Position numbers and translations under genes: made by a program. A stretch of 64,000 bases of DNA, from NCBI RefSeq assembly GCF_900115205.1, contig NZ_FOYQ01000002.1:682001-746000 (forward strand). The letters are read 5' to 3'. This stretch comes from Robiginitalea myxolifaciens (lineage in GTDB: Bacteria; Bacteroidota; Bacteroidia; Flavobacteriales; Flavobacteriaceae). Shown here piece by piece: positions 26,810-36,214 of the stretch. Position 1 is the first letter of the stretch; every line of letters begins with the position of its first letter. The notes beneath the pieces are model-generated. The model was not told the DNA's origin. It worked only from the letters and a program-made list of their open reading frames with translations, and ran no database searches.

Positions 26810-27734
26810 CGACTTGTTGGAACGCCGGGAATTTGGCGATCTCCTGACCTTGTACTTTGAATTCCTCAAGAGGAACTTCAAGGCATTCATACAGGTTTTT
26901 ATCCGCTACAACGGCCTGCTGATGATTGGACTCCTACTGAGTAGCTACCTTTTAGTCTCCGGGTTTTCAGGACTATTCAATGTATTTGGGAACCAGACCA
27001 TGGGGGTAACCCCAGAGGGAGGCGAGAATTACGGTGCCCTGCTGGGTTTTGGAATATTATTGTATTTCGTGATTGCCATTATTGCCACTACGCTGAATTA
27101 TGCCCTGGCAACGGGCTATATCGTTCACTATCAGAACACGGAAGGAAAGCGCGCAGGCGCCCGGGATGTCTGGAATCTGATCAAAAAGCGAATTGGGAGC
27201 AGCCTGCTCTTTATGCTCATGGTATTGGTGTTGCTCGCCGTTGCTATGTTTATCGGAATATTCCTGTCTTTTATTCCGCTGGTTGGCCCCTTGCTCTTTT
27301 ACGGGATTTTGTTCTTTATGAGCGCATGGTTAGGGATGTCCTTTACCGCTATGTTCGCCCACGACAAAAACCTGGGCGAAGCCCTGGGCGAAGGCTGGGA
27401 CCTCTTGTTTAAATCGTTCTGGACCTGTATTGGCGTAAATTTTATCCTGGGAATTCTGAATTTTATACTGATGATGCTCCTGATGACCATCCCCGGAGTA
27501 CTCATCGGCGCCTATGCGTTCCATCAGTTCCAAATCGATGGGCAGCAAACGGTGGAATGGCTGGATACTTTTGTTTTTACCCTGGGCGTGGGGATTTATC
27601 TGATCATGGGGATCCTCAATCAAAGTCTGACTCAGTGGGTAAACGGAATGTTGTACTACGCCTTGCATGAAAAGAAATACAACACCAATACGCGGCGCAA
27701 AATCGCCCTTATCGGAAATCAGGACGCGGGGTGA
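26781..27734 (+). CDS. Multi-pass membrane protein of the MoxR/DUF58 cluster, unknown
   Basis: 317 residues from the ATG at 26781 (MKGNPSHPFNDLLERREFGD), giving a 29-base overlap with the SpoIIM-like gene. The alternative start 26733 would lie deeper in that gene. A soluble N-terminal segment with LLERREFGDLLTLYFEFLKRN precedes about six hydrophobic stretches, and the C-terminus is basic. I recognise no named domain. The N-terminal cytosolic helix and the position between SpoIIM and DUF4129 suggest it is a structural membrane component of the same system. Its stop overlaps the GTG start of the next gene (GTGA). Confidence 0.75.
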   Translation: MKGNPSHPFNDLLERREFGDLLTLYFEFLKRNFKAFIQVFIRYNGLLMIGLLLSSYLLVSGFSGLFNVFGNQTMGVTPEGGENYGALLGFGILLYFVIAIIATTLNYALATGYIVHYQNTEGKRAGARDVWNLIKKRIGSSLLFMLMVLVLLAVAMFIGIFLSFIPLVGPLLFYGILFFMSAWLGMSFTAMFAHDKNLGEALGEGWDLLFKSFWTCIGVNFILGILNFILMMLLMTIPGVLIGAYAFHQFQIDGQQTVEWLDTFVFTLGVGIYLIMGILNQSLTQWVNGMLYYALHEKKYNTNTRRKIALIGNQDAG

Positions 27735-28444
27735 ATACAACTTCCTCACATGAAGATTCGTGGCAGCCATTACTGCAGCAGCCCGATAGTGCGCAGGTCG
27801 CTCCCGATTCCATGCGGCAATTTGATTCCGGGTGGAAGGAAAACTATACCGGCGATGAATTCAATTACGATCGCATAGAAGGACAGGCACAGAACTATCT
27901 CAGCCGATTTATTCGCTGGGTGGTAGAATCCCTGGCGGAAATATTCGGGGTCGATGTGAGTGCCGAAACGCTCTCGATCATGGAATTCATAATCTATGCG
28001 TTATTAGGGGTATTGGCCCTGTACCTCGTGGTTCGAAATATTTCTCAAGCCCCCCTGGGCCAGCTCTTCAGCAAACAGGAGCCCGAGATGCCAGGCGCTG
28101 TCTGGCAGGAAGATGACCTGCAGGAAATTGACCTGGATGCCCTGCTTAAGGAAGCGCTCGATTCCGGAGACTATCGCCTGGCGGTGCGGTATCAATTCCT
28201 CCGCCTGCTTAAGAAACTCAATCGGGAAGGTAAGATCGATTATCATCCGGAAAAGACGAACTGGGATTATTTGGCCGAATTATCGGATAGTCCGCTGAAA
28301 TCTCAATTCTCGCGAGCTTCCCGAATTTATGAATATGCCTGGTATGGAGAACAGCGTTTAAGCGCTGCCGCCTACGGAGGCGTTGTTTCGCTCTTTGAGA
28401 GCGAGAACGATACTGTTAAATCCAAGCAGGGCGCCCATGAGTAA
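27731..28444 (+). CDS. DUF4129 domain protein
   Basis: 237 residues, GTG start overlapping the previous stop. An N-terminal acidic region, one membrane helix (about 78-97), then a C-terminal cytosolic domain with FLRLLKKLNREGKIDYHPEKT and YEYAWYGEQRLSAAAYGGV, characteristic of DUF4129. DUF4129 proteins accompany MoxR ATPases and DUF58 proteins; the domain also occurs at the C-terminus of bacterial transglutaminase-like proteins. The role is unknown. It overlaps the DUF4350 gene start by a few bases. Confidence 0.82.
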   Translation: MNTTSSHEDSWQPLLQQPDSAQVAPDSMRQFDSGWKENYTGDEFNYDRIEGQAQNYLSRFIRWVVESLAEIFGVDVSAETLSIMEFIIYALLGVLALYLVVRNISQAPLGQLFSKQEPEMPGAVWQEDDLQEIDLDALLKEALDSGDYRLAVRYQFLRLLKKLNREGKIDYHPEKTNWDYLAELSDSPLKSQFSRASRIYEYAWYGEQRLSAAAYGGVVSLFESENDTVKSKQGAHE

Positions 28445-29726
28445 GGCCAATAAAATAATTGTAGCCCTTTTTGGGTTGGCTGTTCTGGGAATTCTGATCG
28501 CAGAAATAGCAAGGCCCCAACCCATAAACTGGCGAGCCGACTTTACGCGTGCGGGAAAAGGGCCATTCGGTTGTTTTGTCATGTATTCTGAATTACCTGG
28601 CCTATTTTCCAACCGGGATATTGAGCCGATAGGTCAGGACCTGTATTATTGGCTAACCCACCGGGATACCGTCAATAATTCCTCCCTGGTTGTCATCAAC
28701 AATCAAACAAATTTTGATCCCGCCCTCACCCGGGCCCTTTTAGCGCATGTGTCCAAAGGAAACACGGCCTTTGTTTCGAGCGCCTATATCGGCCCCACCC
28801 TCGAAGACACCCTTAACCTCCGGTTACAAACCGGATACAGCCTTATTGAGCAGGGAATAGAACTCGAATTGGCATACGATGGTTTCAGTCCCGACCGCTT
28901 TAAGTATACCAAAGGCTACCTGCGCAATTATTTTGAGCTCACGGACAGCACCAATGCAGAAGTTTTGGGTTGGCTTCATTTGCCCGAAGAAGAAGAATCG
29001 GACTGGGAAGGGGATACCGATTTGGACTCCTTGCTTACAGATCCCTTCGGTGATGAATCCCTTGATGAGGTGGAATTGTCCGAATTGGAGTCAGCTCCAT
29101 TGCTGGAGGCACCAAACTTTTTGCGGATCCCATTTGGCCAGGGCACGCTGCTGCTGCACAGTACCCCGTATGCCTTCGGCAACTATTATATGCTTGGCGG
29201 AAATGAGGCCTATGTAGCCGGGGTACTCTCCTATTTAGAAGACCAAACCATATACTGGGACAACAACCTGAAAAGCGGGCGTCGCGTGGTAGATTCCCCC
29301 TTGCGCTTTGTATTGAGTCAGGCTCCGCTGCGTTGGGCCTACTACATTTTGATAATAACCTTGCTGTTATTTGTACTGGTGCGTTCACGCCGCGTTCAGC
29401 GCATCATTCCCGTGGTAACACCCCTGGAGAATACCAGTATTGCCTATACCCAAACGGTGGGAGACCTTTATTTTGAGCAACGGGATTATGCAGACATAAT
29501 CGCCAAACGCCTGAGTTATTTCAGGGAAATGCTCCACAGCCGTTTTGGAATCACCCGACAACGCGAAGGCGATGAAGCCCTCGAACGCCTCGCCCATAAG
29601 TCCGGTTTAGATCCCGAATATATCGCACAAACCTTTGCATTCATACACCAGGTAGAAAAGAAAAAATACCCGGATAATAACGATTTGATCAAGCTCCACG
29701 AGCTGCTTAAACCTTTTAACTCATAA
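28437..29726 (+). CDS. DUF4350 domain protein
   Basis: 429 residues from the ATG at 28437 (MSKANKIIVALFGLAVLGIL), with one N-terminal membrane helix, a large extracytoplasmic domain (about 30-300) and a second helix (about 303-323) followed by a cytosolic C-terminal domain. The N-terminal half matches the DUF4350 type (a GATase-like fold with FSNRDIEPIGQ and SLVVINNQ strands). In clusters of this kind it sits between DUF4129 and MoxR. It overlaps DUF4129 by 8 bases and is followed by MoxR after 3 bases, indicating tight translational coupling. Confidence 0.8.
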   Translation: MSKANKIIVALFGLAVLGILIAEIARPQPINWRADFTRAGKGPFGCFVMYSELPGLFSNRDIEPIGQDLYYWLTHRDTVNNSSLVVINNQTNFDPALTRALLAHVSKGNTAFVSSAYIGPTLEDTLNLRLQTGYSLIEQGIELELAYDGFSPDRFKYTKGYLRNYFELTDSTNAEVLGWLHLPEEEESDWEGDTDLDSLLTDPFGDESLDEVELSELESAPLLEAPNFLRIPFGQGTLLLHSTPYAFGNYYMLGGNEAYVAGVLSYLEDQTIYWDNNLKSGRRVVDSPLRFVLSQAPLRWAYYILIITLLLFVLVRSRRVQRIIPVVTPLENTSIAYTQTVGDLYFEQRDYADIIAKRLSYFREMLHSRFGITRQREGDEALERLAHKSGLDPEYIAQTFAFIHQVEKKKYPDNNDLIKLHELLKPFNS

Positions 29727-29729
29727 CCC

Positions 29730-30746
29730 ATGGAATCAACACCTCAGCAACCCACCCCGGAAAATGAAAAGGATCCCATCGCCTTCAATAACCGCGTTGA
29801 CCTCGAAAAACTTCAGGCCTCTGCTGCTGCCTTAACGGAATCATTAGGGCAAGTGATTGTCGGCCAAAAAGATCTGGTGGAAATGTTGCTCATTGCTCTT
29901 TTGGCCGATGGACACGCTCTGATTGAAGGGGTGCCGGGCATTGCAAAAACCCTGAGTGCAAAAATGCTTTCGCGGGGATTGAATATCGGGTACAGTCGGA
30001 TTCAGTTTACCCCGGACCTCATGCCCAGTGATATTCTGGGAACCTCTGTTTTTAATGCAAAAACTACTGATTTTGAGTTTAAGAAAGGACCGATCTTTTC
30101 AAATATTATTCTGATCGATGAGATCAACAGGGCCCCGGCCAAAACACAAGCTGCACTTTTCGAAGCCATGGCCGAACAACAAATCAGCATGGATGGTCAA
30201 ACCTATCCCTTACCACCACCCTTCCTGGTAATCGCCACCCAAAATCCTATAGAACAAGAAGGTACCTACCGCCTCCCCGAGGCACAGCTCGACCGGTTCC
30301 TGTTCAAAATACCCATCACCTACCCGAATCTGGAAGAGGAGGTGGAAATCCTGCGGAGGAAGCACGCCCTTCAGGGCCAGGAGGAATCCACCTTGATCGA
30401 ACCCATACTCGGACCTGAAGAAATTCAGGCGTACCAGGCGAGTATCCAAAAGATTATCGTCAAGGAAGAACTCATGCGCTACATTGCGGAAATTGTGAAT
30501 CGCACCCGTGAAAATGCCAGTCTGTACCTCGGGGCGTCCCCTCGGGCTTCCATCGCTATTCTGCAGGGTGCCAAGGCGCAGGCTGCCCTGAGAGGTCGGG
30601 ACTTTGTGACTCCCGACGACATCAAACGGGTTGCCCCTTACGTGCTCTCCCACCGCATTGTCCTTACTCCCGAACGCGAAATGGAAGGCGCAACCACAAT
30701 GGAAGTTATCCGGCAACTACTCGACAGTGTCGAAATTCCGCGATAA
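29730..30746 (+). CDS. MoxR family AAA+ ATPase
   Basis: 338 residues, soluble. Walker A is GVPGIAKT, Walker B is [10 protein letters not shown] with [12 protein letters not shown], sensor 1 is [11 protein letters not shown], and arginine-finger/sensor 2 elements are in [11 protein letters not shown] and GASPRAS. MoxR proteins are chaperone-like ATPases that often act with a von Willebrand-factor-A partner to mature a metalloenzyme or membrane complex. Here the partner is the DUF58 protein encoded 13 bases downstream. The client of this system is unknown. Confidence 0.95.
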   Translation: MESTPQQPTPENEKDPIAFNNRVDLEKLQASAAALTESLGQVIVGQKDLVEMLLIALLADGHALIEGVPGIAKTLSAKMLSRGLNIGYSRIQFTPDLMPSDILGTSVFNAKTTDFEFKKGPIFSNIILIDEINRAPAKTQAALFEAMAEQQISMDGQTYPLPPPFLVIATQNPIEQEGTYRLPEAQLDRFLFKIPITYPNLEEEVEILRRKHALQGQEESTLIEPILGPEEIQAYQASIQKIIVKEELMRYIAEIVNRTRENASLYLGASPRASIAILQGAKAQAALRGRDFVTPDDIKRVAPYVLSHRIVLTPEREMEGATTMEVIRQLLDSVEIPR

Positions 30747-30759
30747 GCCTAACTAGCCC

Positions 30760-32094
30760 ATGCGTAAACTACTGCGACAGCTCTTTTTGAGCAAGCGATT
30801 TTTCCTCCTGAGCAGCCTCCTGGTGTTTGGGTTTATCCTGGCCTTTGTCTTCCCGGGATGGTTCGGGATATTTCGCTGGTTTGCAGCCCTGTTGGCTTTA
30901 CTGGTCCTGCTCGACTGTGCGCTTTTGTTTGCGGCAGGAAAAGGGATTCACGCGAGCAGGGAATTACCGGAGCGTTTTTCGAACGGGGATCAGAATCCGG
31001 TTCCGATTTCTTTGCAGAATCGGTATTCATTCCCAATTGATTACGAGCTTATCGAAGAACTACCCGAGCAATTTCAAGCGCGGGATTTCAAGTATTCCGG
31101 AAAATTGAAATCCGGGGATGCCCGGAAAATTACCTACGAATTGCGGCCCACCGAACGGGGGATCTACACTTTTGGGAGGCTCATCGCCCTGGTTAGCTCT
31201 CCTTTGGGCCTGATACAAAGGCGTTTTTCCTTTCAGGGCGGGGAATCCGTAGCGGTATATCCTTCTTTTCTGGAATTGCGCAAATACGAATTACTGGCAT
31301 TGTCTAATCGCCTTTCCGAATACGGACTAAAAAAGATCAGACGCATTGGGCACACCATGGAGTTCGAGCATATCCGGGAATACGTCAGTGGAGACGACGT
31401 GCGAAACCTGAACTGGAAGGCCACCGCCAAAAAGGCCGAACTGATGGTTAATCAGTATCAGGACGAAAAGTCCCAACCTGTCTATTCTGTGATCGATACG
31501 GGTCGGGTCATGCAAATGCCCTTTCACAGACTCTCCCTGCTGGATTATGCCATAAATGCGACCCTCGTCCTCAGTCGTGTGGCACTGAGAAAACAGGATA
31601 AGGCGGGAATGATGACTTTTAACCGAAAAGTAGACAACCGGGTGGTAGCCAATCGTCGCAGTTCTCAGATGCAACGCATCCTGGAAACGCTCTACCACAT
31701 TAAAACTGACTTTGCCGAAAGCGACTTCGCCCGCCTGTATACGGATATTAAACGCAGCTTACCATTCCGCAGCCTGCTGTTGTTGTACACGAATTTTGAA
31801 ACCCTGGATGCGCTCAATCGGCAGCTTCCTTATCTCAAAGCCCTGTCCCGGGATCATTTGCTGGTAGTGATCTTCTTTCGGAATACCGAGCTGGAAACCT
31901 TCAGCACAGAGGAAACCGACGCCGTTCGGGGTATCTTCCAGCAGACAATAGCCCAGAAGTTCATCTTTGAGAGGAAGCGAATTGTCCGCGAACTAGGACG
32001 ACACGGAATCCAATCCCTCCTTACCCGGCCCGAAGACCTTACCGTCGCCACCCTGAACAAGTACCTGGAACTCAAGGCAAGGGGCTTGTTTTAA
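30760..32094 (+). CDS. DUF58 domain (vWA-like) membrane protein
   Basis: 444 residues. Two membrane helices (about 13-33 and 37-56) precede a beta-rich segment and the DUF58 domain. The diagnostic block is EYVSGDDVRNLNWKATAKK, followed by MVNQYQDEK and VYSVIDTGRVMQM, the vWA-like metal-site region. It partners MoxR ATPases. It is the last gene of the plus-strand cluster beginning with SpoIIM at 25832. No terminator with a clear T-run is seen before the next gene 63 bases away. Confidence 0.9.
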   Translation: MRKLLRQLFLSKRFFLLSSLLVFGFILAFVFPGWFGIFRWFAALLALLVLLDCALLFAAGKGIHASRELPERFSNGDQNPVPISLQNRYSFPIDYELIEELPEQFQARDFKYSGKLKSGDARKITYELRPTERGIYTFGRLIALVSSPLGLIQRRFSFQGGESVAVYPSFLELRKYELLALSNRLSEYGLKKIRRIGHTMEFEHIREYVSGDDVRNLNWKATAKKAELMVNQYQDEKSQPVYSVIDTGRVMQMPFHRLSLLDYAINATLVLSRVALRKQDKAGMMTFNRKVDNRVVANRRSSQMQRILETLYHIKTDFAESDFARLYTDIKRSLPFRSLLLLYTNFETLDALNRQLPYLKALSRDHLLVVIFFRNTELETFSTEETDAVRGIFQQTIAQKFIFERKRIVRELGRHGIQSLLTRPEDLTVATLNKYLELKARGLF

Positions 32095-32157
32095 ATCGAA
32101 AGTTGATTTCGTACCTTGGGATTTTAATACCCGCCACGCGGGTCAATAAAGCCAACC

Positions 32158-33450
32158 ATGAAACCGATACTGACGTTGCTGGCAATACTGCTTGCCCTTT
32201 CTGCTTTATGCGCCCAGCAATACCCCGAAATAAATGAGCAACGCCTCCAACAGACCCTGGATTCCCTGGCCACTTTTGGTCGCGATAACCAGGACCGGCC
32301 AAATCGGGTCGCTTTCAGTGACGGTGATTTACAAGGCAGGGAGTATGTTATCAGCCTTATGGAGGCCGCAGGCCTGGAAGTTCGGATAGACGCAGCTGCG
32401 AATATTATCGGAACCCGTGCTGGTCGCAATCCGGAACTGAAGCCGCTTGCCCTGGGGTCCCATATTGACATGGTTCCCCTGGGTGGGAATTTCGATGGTT
32501 GCGTAGGATCTATGGGAGCCATTGAAGTGGCACGCACCCTGAATGATCGCGGAGTCCTTACCCGACATCCCCTGGAGTTCATCATCTTTTCGAATGAAGA
32601 AGGTGGCGTAATGGGAAGCCGGGCCATGGCGGGCAAGCTCTCGGAGGATGCCCTTCGGGTTCGCAATAGTACGGGATACAGTATGGCAGGAGGTATTCAA
32701 CGCCTGGGTGGGGATACCCTCACCCTGGAGAGTGCCCAGAGACCCAAGGGTGCCTTTAGTGGATTTTTGGAACTCCATATAGAACAGGGGGCTATCCTGG
32801 ACCGCCGCGACCTGGATATTGGAGTAGTGACCGGGATCGTCGGTTTAAACTGGTGGGATGTTACCTTTCAGGGAATGGCCAATCACGCAGGCACAACACC
32901 CATGAACCTTCGAAAAGACGCCTTGCTGGCAGCCGCGCGATTTGTACAGGCAGTGAATGAAGAGGCTTTGAAAATGGAGGGAAGTCAGGTAGCTACTGTT
33001 GGACGTATCGAAGCACAGCCAGGCGCGCCTAATGTAATCCCCGGAGAGGTGAAATTAAGTCTGGAAATCAGAGATTTATCTGCCGAAGTAATCCAGTCAT
33101 TGTATCGAAATATCCAGATGCGTGCACAAGATATTTCCAGCGATTCCGGGGTACAGATCAATTTTGAAGCCCTGGATACCACCGGAATTCCAGCCCTGAC
33201 CGACCCGGATATTCAGCAGACTATTGAAGAAGCGGCCCAGGAACTGGGGTTGAGCACCCTGAGAATGCCCAGTGGGGCAGGTCACGATGCACAGGATATT
33301 GCGATAATCGCTCCTGTGGGGATGATATTCGTGCCCAGCCGTGGCGGTATCAGTCATTCCCCGGATGAATATACTTCTCCGGAAGATTTCGCCAATGGCA
33401 CACAGGTCCTGCTCAATGCACTACTGGACCTTGACTCTTCCCTGGAGTAG
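32158..33450 (+). CDS. Exported M20-family Zn hydrolase (hydantoinase/carbamoylase type)
   Basis: 430 residues with signal MKPILTLLAILLALSALCAQ. Metal-binding segments GSHIDMVPLGGNFDG and FSNEEGG, the dimerisation domain with NHAGTTPMNLRKDAL, and the C-terminal SGAGHDAQ are those of the N-carbamoyl-L-amino-acid hydrolase / allantoate amidohydrolase subgroup. The signal peptide makes a catabolic periplasmic enzyme likely; no allantoin or pyrimidine genes are nearby. A TACCTTGG element (32112-32119) is a possible -7 box. Confidence 0.88.
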   Translation: MKPILTLLAILLALSALCAQQYPEINEQRLQQTLDSLATFGRDNQDRPNRVAFSDGDLQGREYVISLMEAAGLEVRIDAAANIIGTRAGRNPELKPLALGSHIDMVPLGGNFDGCVGSMGAIEVARTLNDRGVLTRHPLEFIIFSNEEGGVMGSRAMAGKLSEDALRVRNSTGYSMAGGIQRLGGDTLTLESAQRPKGAFSGFLELHIEQGAILDRRDLDIGVVTGIVGLNWWDVTFQGMANHAGTTPMNLRKDALLAAARFVQAVNEEALKMEGSQVATVGRIEAQPGAPNVIPGEVKLSLEIRDLSAEVIQSLYRNIQMRAQDISSDSGVQINFEALDTTGIPALTDPDIQQTIEEAAQELGLSTLRMPSGAGHDAQDIAIIAPVGMIFVPSRGGISHSPDEYTSPEDFANGTQVLLNALLDLDSSLE

Positions 33451-33539
33451 CTCGGGAATTTTTTTGTATCTTACAGAGAATCAGGTAACTCCGAGATTTT
33501 CTTCCCCCTGGAACCCGGGGAACCTAAAAACAACCAATC

Positions 33540-35270
33540 ATGAAATTCAGGCAATCCATTATCGTGGGGGCGCTTCTGGCCCTGGCGTTAGTACTGATTA
33601 ATTTTTTACCAGAACGAACCGTAACTCTTCCGAAAAGAGATATGGCTTCCATCGGAGCCATAAAGTGCACCGTCGCTAAATTTTTGTTGGAAGACGTAGA
33701 CCACACCCGGCAAATTGCTCCCCTATTCGATAATCTGGGGAATTATACTTTTGAAGGTTACAGTGGGAATGCGGAGGCGAAGCCATTTTTTGATCAGGGC
33801 GTGCGCCTCACCTTTGCATTTAATCATGCCGAGGCCCATCGTTCCTTCCTGGAGGCCTCCCGACTGGATGCCGAAAGCGCCATGGCCTTTTGGGGCCAGG
33901 CCTATGCCCTTGGGCCCAACATCAATGACCAGTTGCCCGATCAACAACGCAAAGAGGCCGCCTGGGAAGCCCTGCAACAGGCACTAAGTCTTAAAGGTGG
34001 AGCATCTGAAATGGAACGCGACTTAATCTCGGCGTTGGAAGCGCGCTATAGCGATGATTGGGAACGCGATCAAGAGGAACTCAATGCGAATTATCTGTTG
34101 GCCATGGAAGCGGTTCGGGAGAAATACCCCAACAATGCGGATGTCCAAACGCTCTATGCCGCAGCGGCTATGAATACCATGCCCTGGAATTATTGGGATC
34201 TGGACGGGAATCCTTCACCCAATACCCCTGCAGCGAAAAAAGCTCTGGAACAGGCAATTTCGCTAAACCCGGAACACCCCGGGGCACACCATTATTACAT
34301 CCATATGGTCGAACTCCCCTATCCGGATACCGGGGTTCCCAGTGCCGACGCCCTGGGCAGTCTGATGCCCGGAGCAGGCCATCTAGTGCATATGCCTTCT
34401 CACATTTATATCCGTGTAGGACGTTATCAGGACGCCGTAGCAGCGAATCAGCAAGCAATTCTCGCCGACGAAGACTATATATCCCAATGCTATTCGCAAG
34501 GGCTCTATCCGCTGGGTTATTACCCGCATAATATCCATTTTCTCTGGTCCGCATCGAGTATGATCGGTCAGAGTCAGATTGCTATAGATGCCGCCAAAAA
34601 AACAGCTGAAAAAGTACCAAAGGGAGAAATGGTCGAGCTCCCTTTCCTCCAGGATTTTGCGGCTACTCCCTTGTTGGCCTACGTCCGTTTTGGCAGGTGG
34701 AACGATATCCTCACCTATCCCGCACCTGATAGCGAAATCGTGCATTTGCATCTGATCCGACACTATGCGCGTGGTCTGGCTTTTATTCGAAAAAACAATG
34801 CGGATGAAGCCAGGGAAGAGTTGGAAGCCATTCGGGTTATTCTCGAAGATCCGGGTTCTGCCGAACTGATGGCGGCTTCTCAGAATACCACGGATAAAAT
34901 TGCTGAGGTAGCTTATGAGGTGGTTGCCGGGGAATTAGCGCAGCTGGAAGGTAAGCATGAAATGGCGCGCAATCATCTGACCAATGCGGTGGCGGCCGAA
35001 GAAGCCCTGACCTATACCGAACCCTCTGCCTGGCACATTCCACCGAGGCAAAACCTCGGCGCGATTCTAATGGCCCAGGGAGATTTCGAAGCTGCCGAAA
35101 AGACCTATCGGGCCGACCTGGAACGGGTCCGGCAAAATGGATGGTCCTTATATGGGCTCTATCAGAGTCTTAAAGCACAAGGGAAAAACGGCGAGGCAGC
35201 AGCTGCCCTGGCAGCCTACGAAGCCATCTGGAAAGATGCGGATGTACAATTGGAAAATTCGGTATTCTAA
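33540..35270 (+). CDS. Exported tetratricopeptide-repeat protein
   Basis: 576 residues with an N-terminal hydrophobic signal (MKFRQSIIVGALLALALVLI). Helical repeats cover most of the chain: TPR-like pairs around 75-150, 155-215 and 410-560. Conserved signature segments include LTFAFNHAEAHRSFLEA, MAFWGQAYALGPNIN and GHLVHMPSHIYIRVG. This belongs to a group of Bacteroidetes and Proteobacteria TPR proteins with no established role. Its stop interlocks with that of the convergent nitronate monooxygenase gene in CTAA (35267-35270). Confidence 0.82.
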   Translation: MKFRQSIIVGALLALALVLINFLPERTVTLPKRDMASIGAIKCTVAKFLLEDVDHTRQIAPLFDNLGNYTFEGYSGNAEAKPFFDQGVRLTFAFNHAEAHRSFLEASRLDAESAMAFWGQAYALGPNINDQLPDQQRKEAAWEALQQALSLKGGASEMERDLISALEARYSDDWERDQEELNANYLLAMEAVREKYPNNADVQTLYAAAAMNTMPWNYWDLDGNPSPNTPAAKKALEQAISLNPEHPGAHHYYIHMVELPYPDTGVPSADALGSLMPGAGHLVHMPSHIYIRVGRYQDAVAANQQAILADEDYISQCYSQGLYPLGYYPHNIHFLWSASSMIGQSQIAIDAAKKTAEKVPKGEMVELPFLQDFAATPLLAYVRFGRWNDILTYPAPDSEIVHLHLIRHYARGLAFIRKNNADEAREELEAIRVILEDPGSAELMAASQNTTDKIAEVAYEVVAGELAQLEGKHEMARNHLTNAVAAEEALTYTEPSAWHIPPRQNLGAILMAQGDFEAAEKTYRADLERVRQNGWSLYGLYQSLKAQGKNGEAAAALAAYEAIWKDADVQLENSVF

Positions 35271-36214
35271 AAGTCGAGCCGGGCTGCCTTGTCTCGAGCG
35301 GTACGGAATTCGCGCAACATGTTCGCTACGATCTGCGCTGCGGGCAGGATGTCGTGGATTATAGCCGATACCTGTCCGATTTCCAACTCGCCTTCTTCCA
35401 GATCGCCTTCGAACATCCCTTTTTTAGCGCGGGCACGTCCGAGGATTTCTGCAAGCTGCTCCGGGGTCGCTCCCCGGGCATAGGCCGCCTGGATATCGCG
35501 GTAGAATTTGTTTTTAAGCAGTCGGACAGGAGCCAGTTCCTTTAAGGTAAGGTGGGTATCTCCTTCTCCAGCTTCAACTACCATACGTTTGAATTCCGGG
35601 TGAGAGGAAGCTTCCTCGCTGGCGACAAATCGGCTACCTACCTGCACCCCATCGGCCCCAAGGACCATGGCAGCTAGCATCGCCTCTCCTGTCGCGATCC
35701 CTCCCGCGGCTATCAAGGGAACGGATACTTGCTCGCGAACAGCGGGAATTAAGGTAAGGGTGGTGGTCTCATCCCGACCGTTGTGCCCCCCGGCTTCAAA
35801 CCCTTCTGCCACTATCGCATCAACGCCGGCATCCTGAGCCTTCATGGCAAATTTTAGACTGCTTACTACATGAACTACCGTACAACCAGCAGCTTTCAGG
35901 GTCGCTGTCCAGGTTTTGGGATTGCCGGCAGAGGTAAACACTATAGGAACCTTTTCCTCCTGGATGATGTCCATGATTTCTTCCAAATCCGGATAGAGCA
36001 TGGGCACGTTTACGCCGAAAGGGTTATTGGTGGCTTTCCGACACTTTTGAATGTGCTCCCGCAGCACATCCGGGTACATGCTTCCAGCGCCCAGCAATCC
36101 TAATCCTCCTGCATTGGAAACGGCCGATGCCAATCGCCATCCACTAGCCCAGACCATGCCAGCCTGGATAATGGGGTAGTCAATAGCAAAGAGTTCGGTT
36201 ACCCTATTTTTCAT
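35267..36214 (-). CDS. Nitronate monooxygenase-like FMN enzyme (FabK/NMO family)
   Basis: 315 residues, TIM-barrel FMN protein. N-terminal [20 protein letters not shown] and the loop [17 protein letters not shown] carry the flavin-site glycines; [12 protein letters not shown] and [14 protein letters not shown] complete the phosphate-binding region. Family members are nitronate monooxygenases or enoyl-ACP reductases (FabK); sequence alone does not decide between them. It starts within the last codon of mnmA (ATGA overlap at 36211-36214), so it is translated with MnmA. Confidence 0.88.
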   Translation of the reverse strand: MKNRVTELFAIDYPIIQAGMVWASGWRLASAVSNAGGLGLLGAGSMYPDVLREHIQKCRKATNNPFGVNVPMLYPDLEEIMDIIQEEKVPIVFTSAGNPKTWTATLKAAGCTVVHVVSSLKFAMKAQDAGVDAIVAEGFEAGGHNGRDETTTLTLIPAVREQVSVPLIAAGGIATGEAMLAAMVLGADGVQVGSRFVASEEASSHPEFKRMVVEAGEGDTHLTLKELAPVRLLKNKFYRDIQAAYARGATPEQLAEILGRARAKKGMFEGDLEEGELEIGQVSAIIHDILPAAQIVANMLREFRTARDKAARLDF

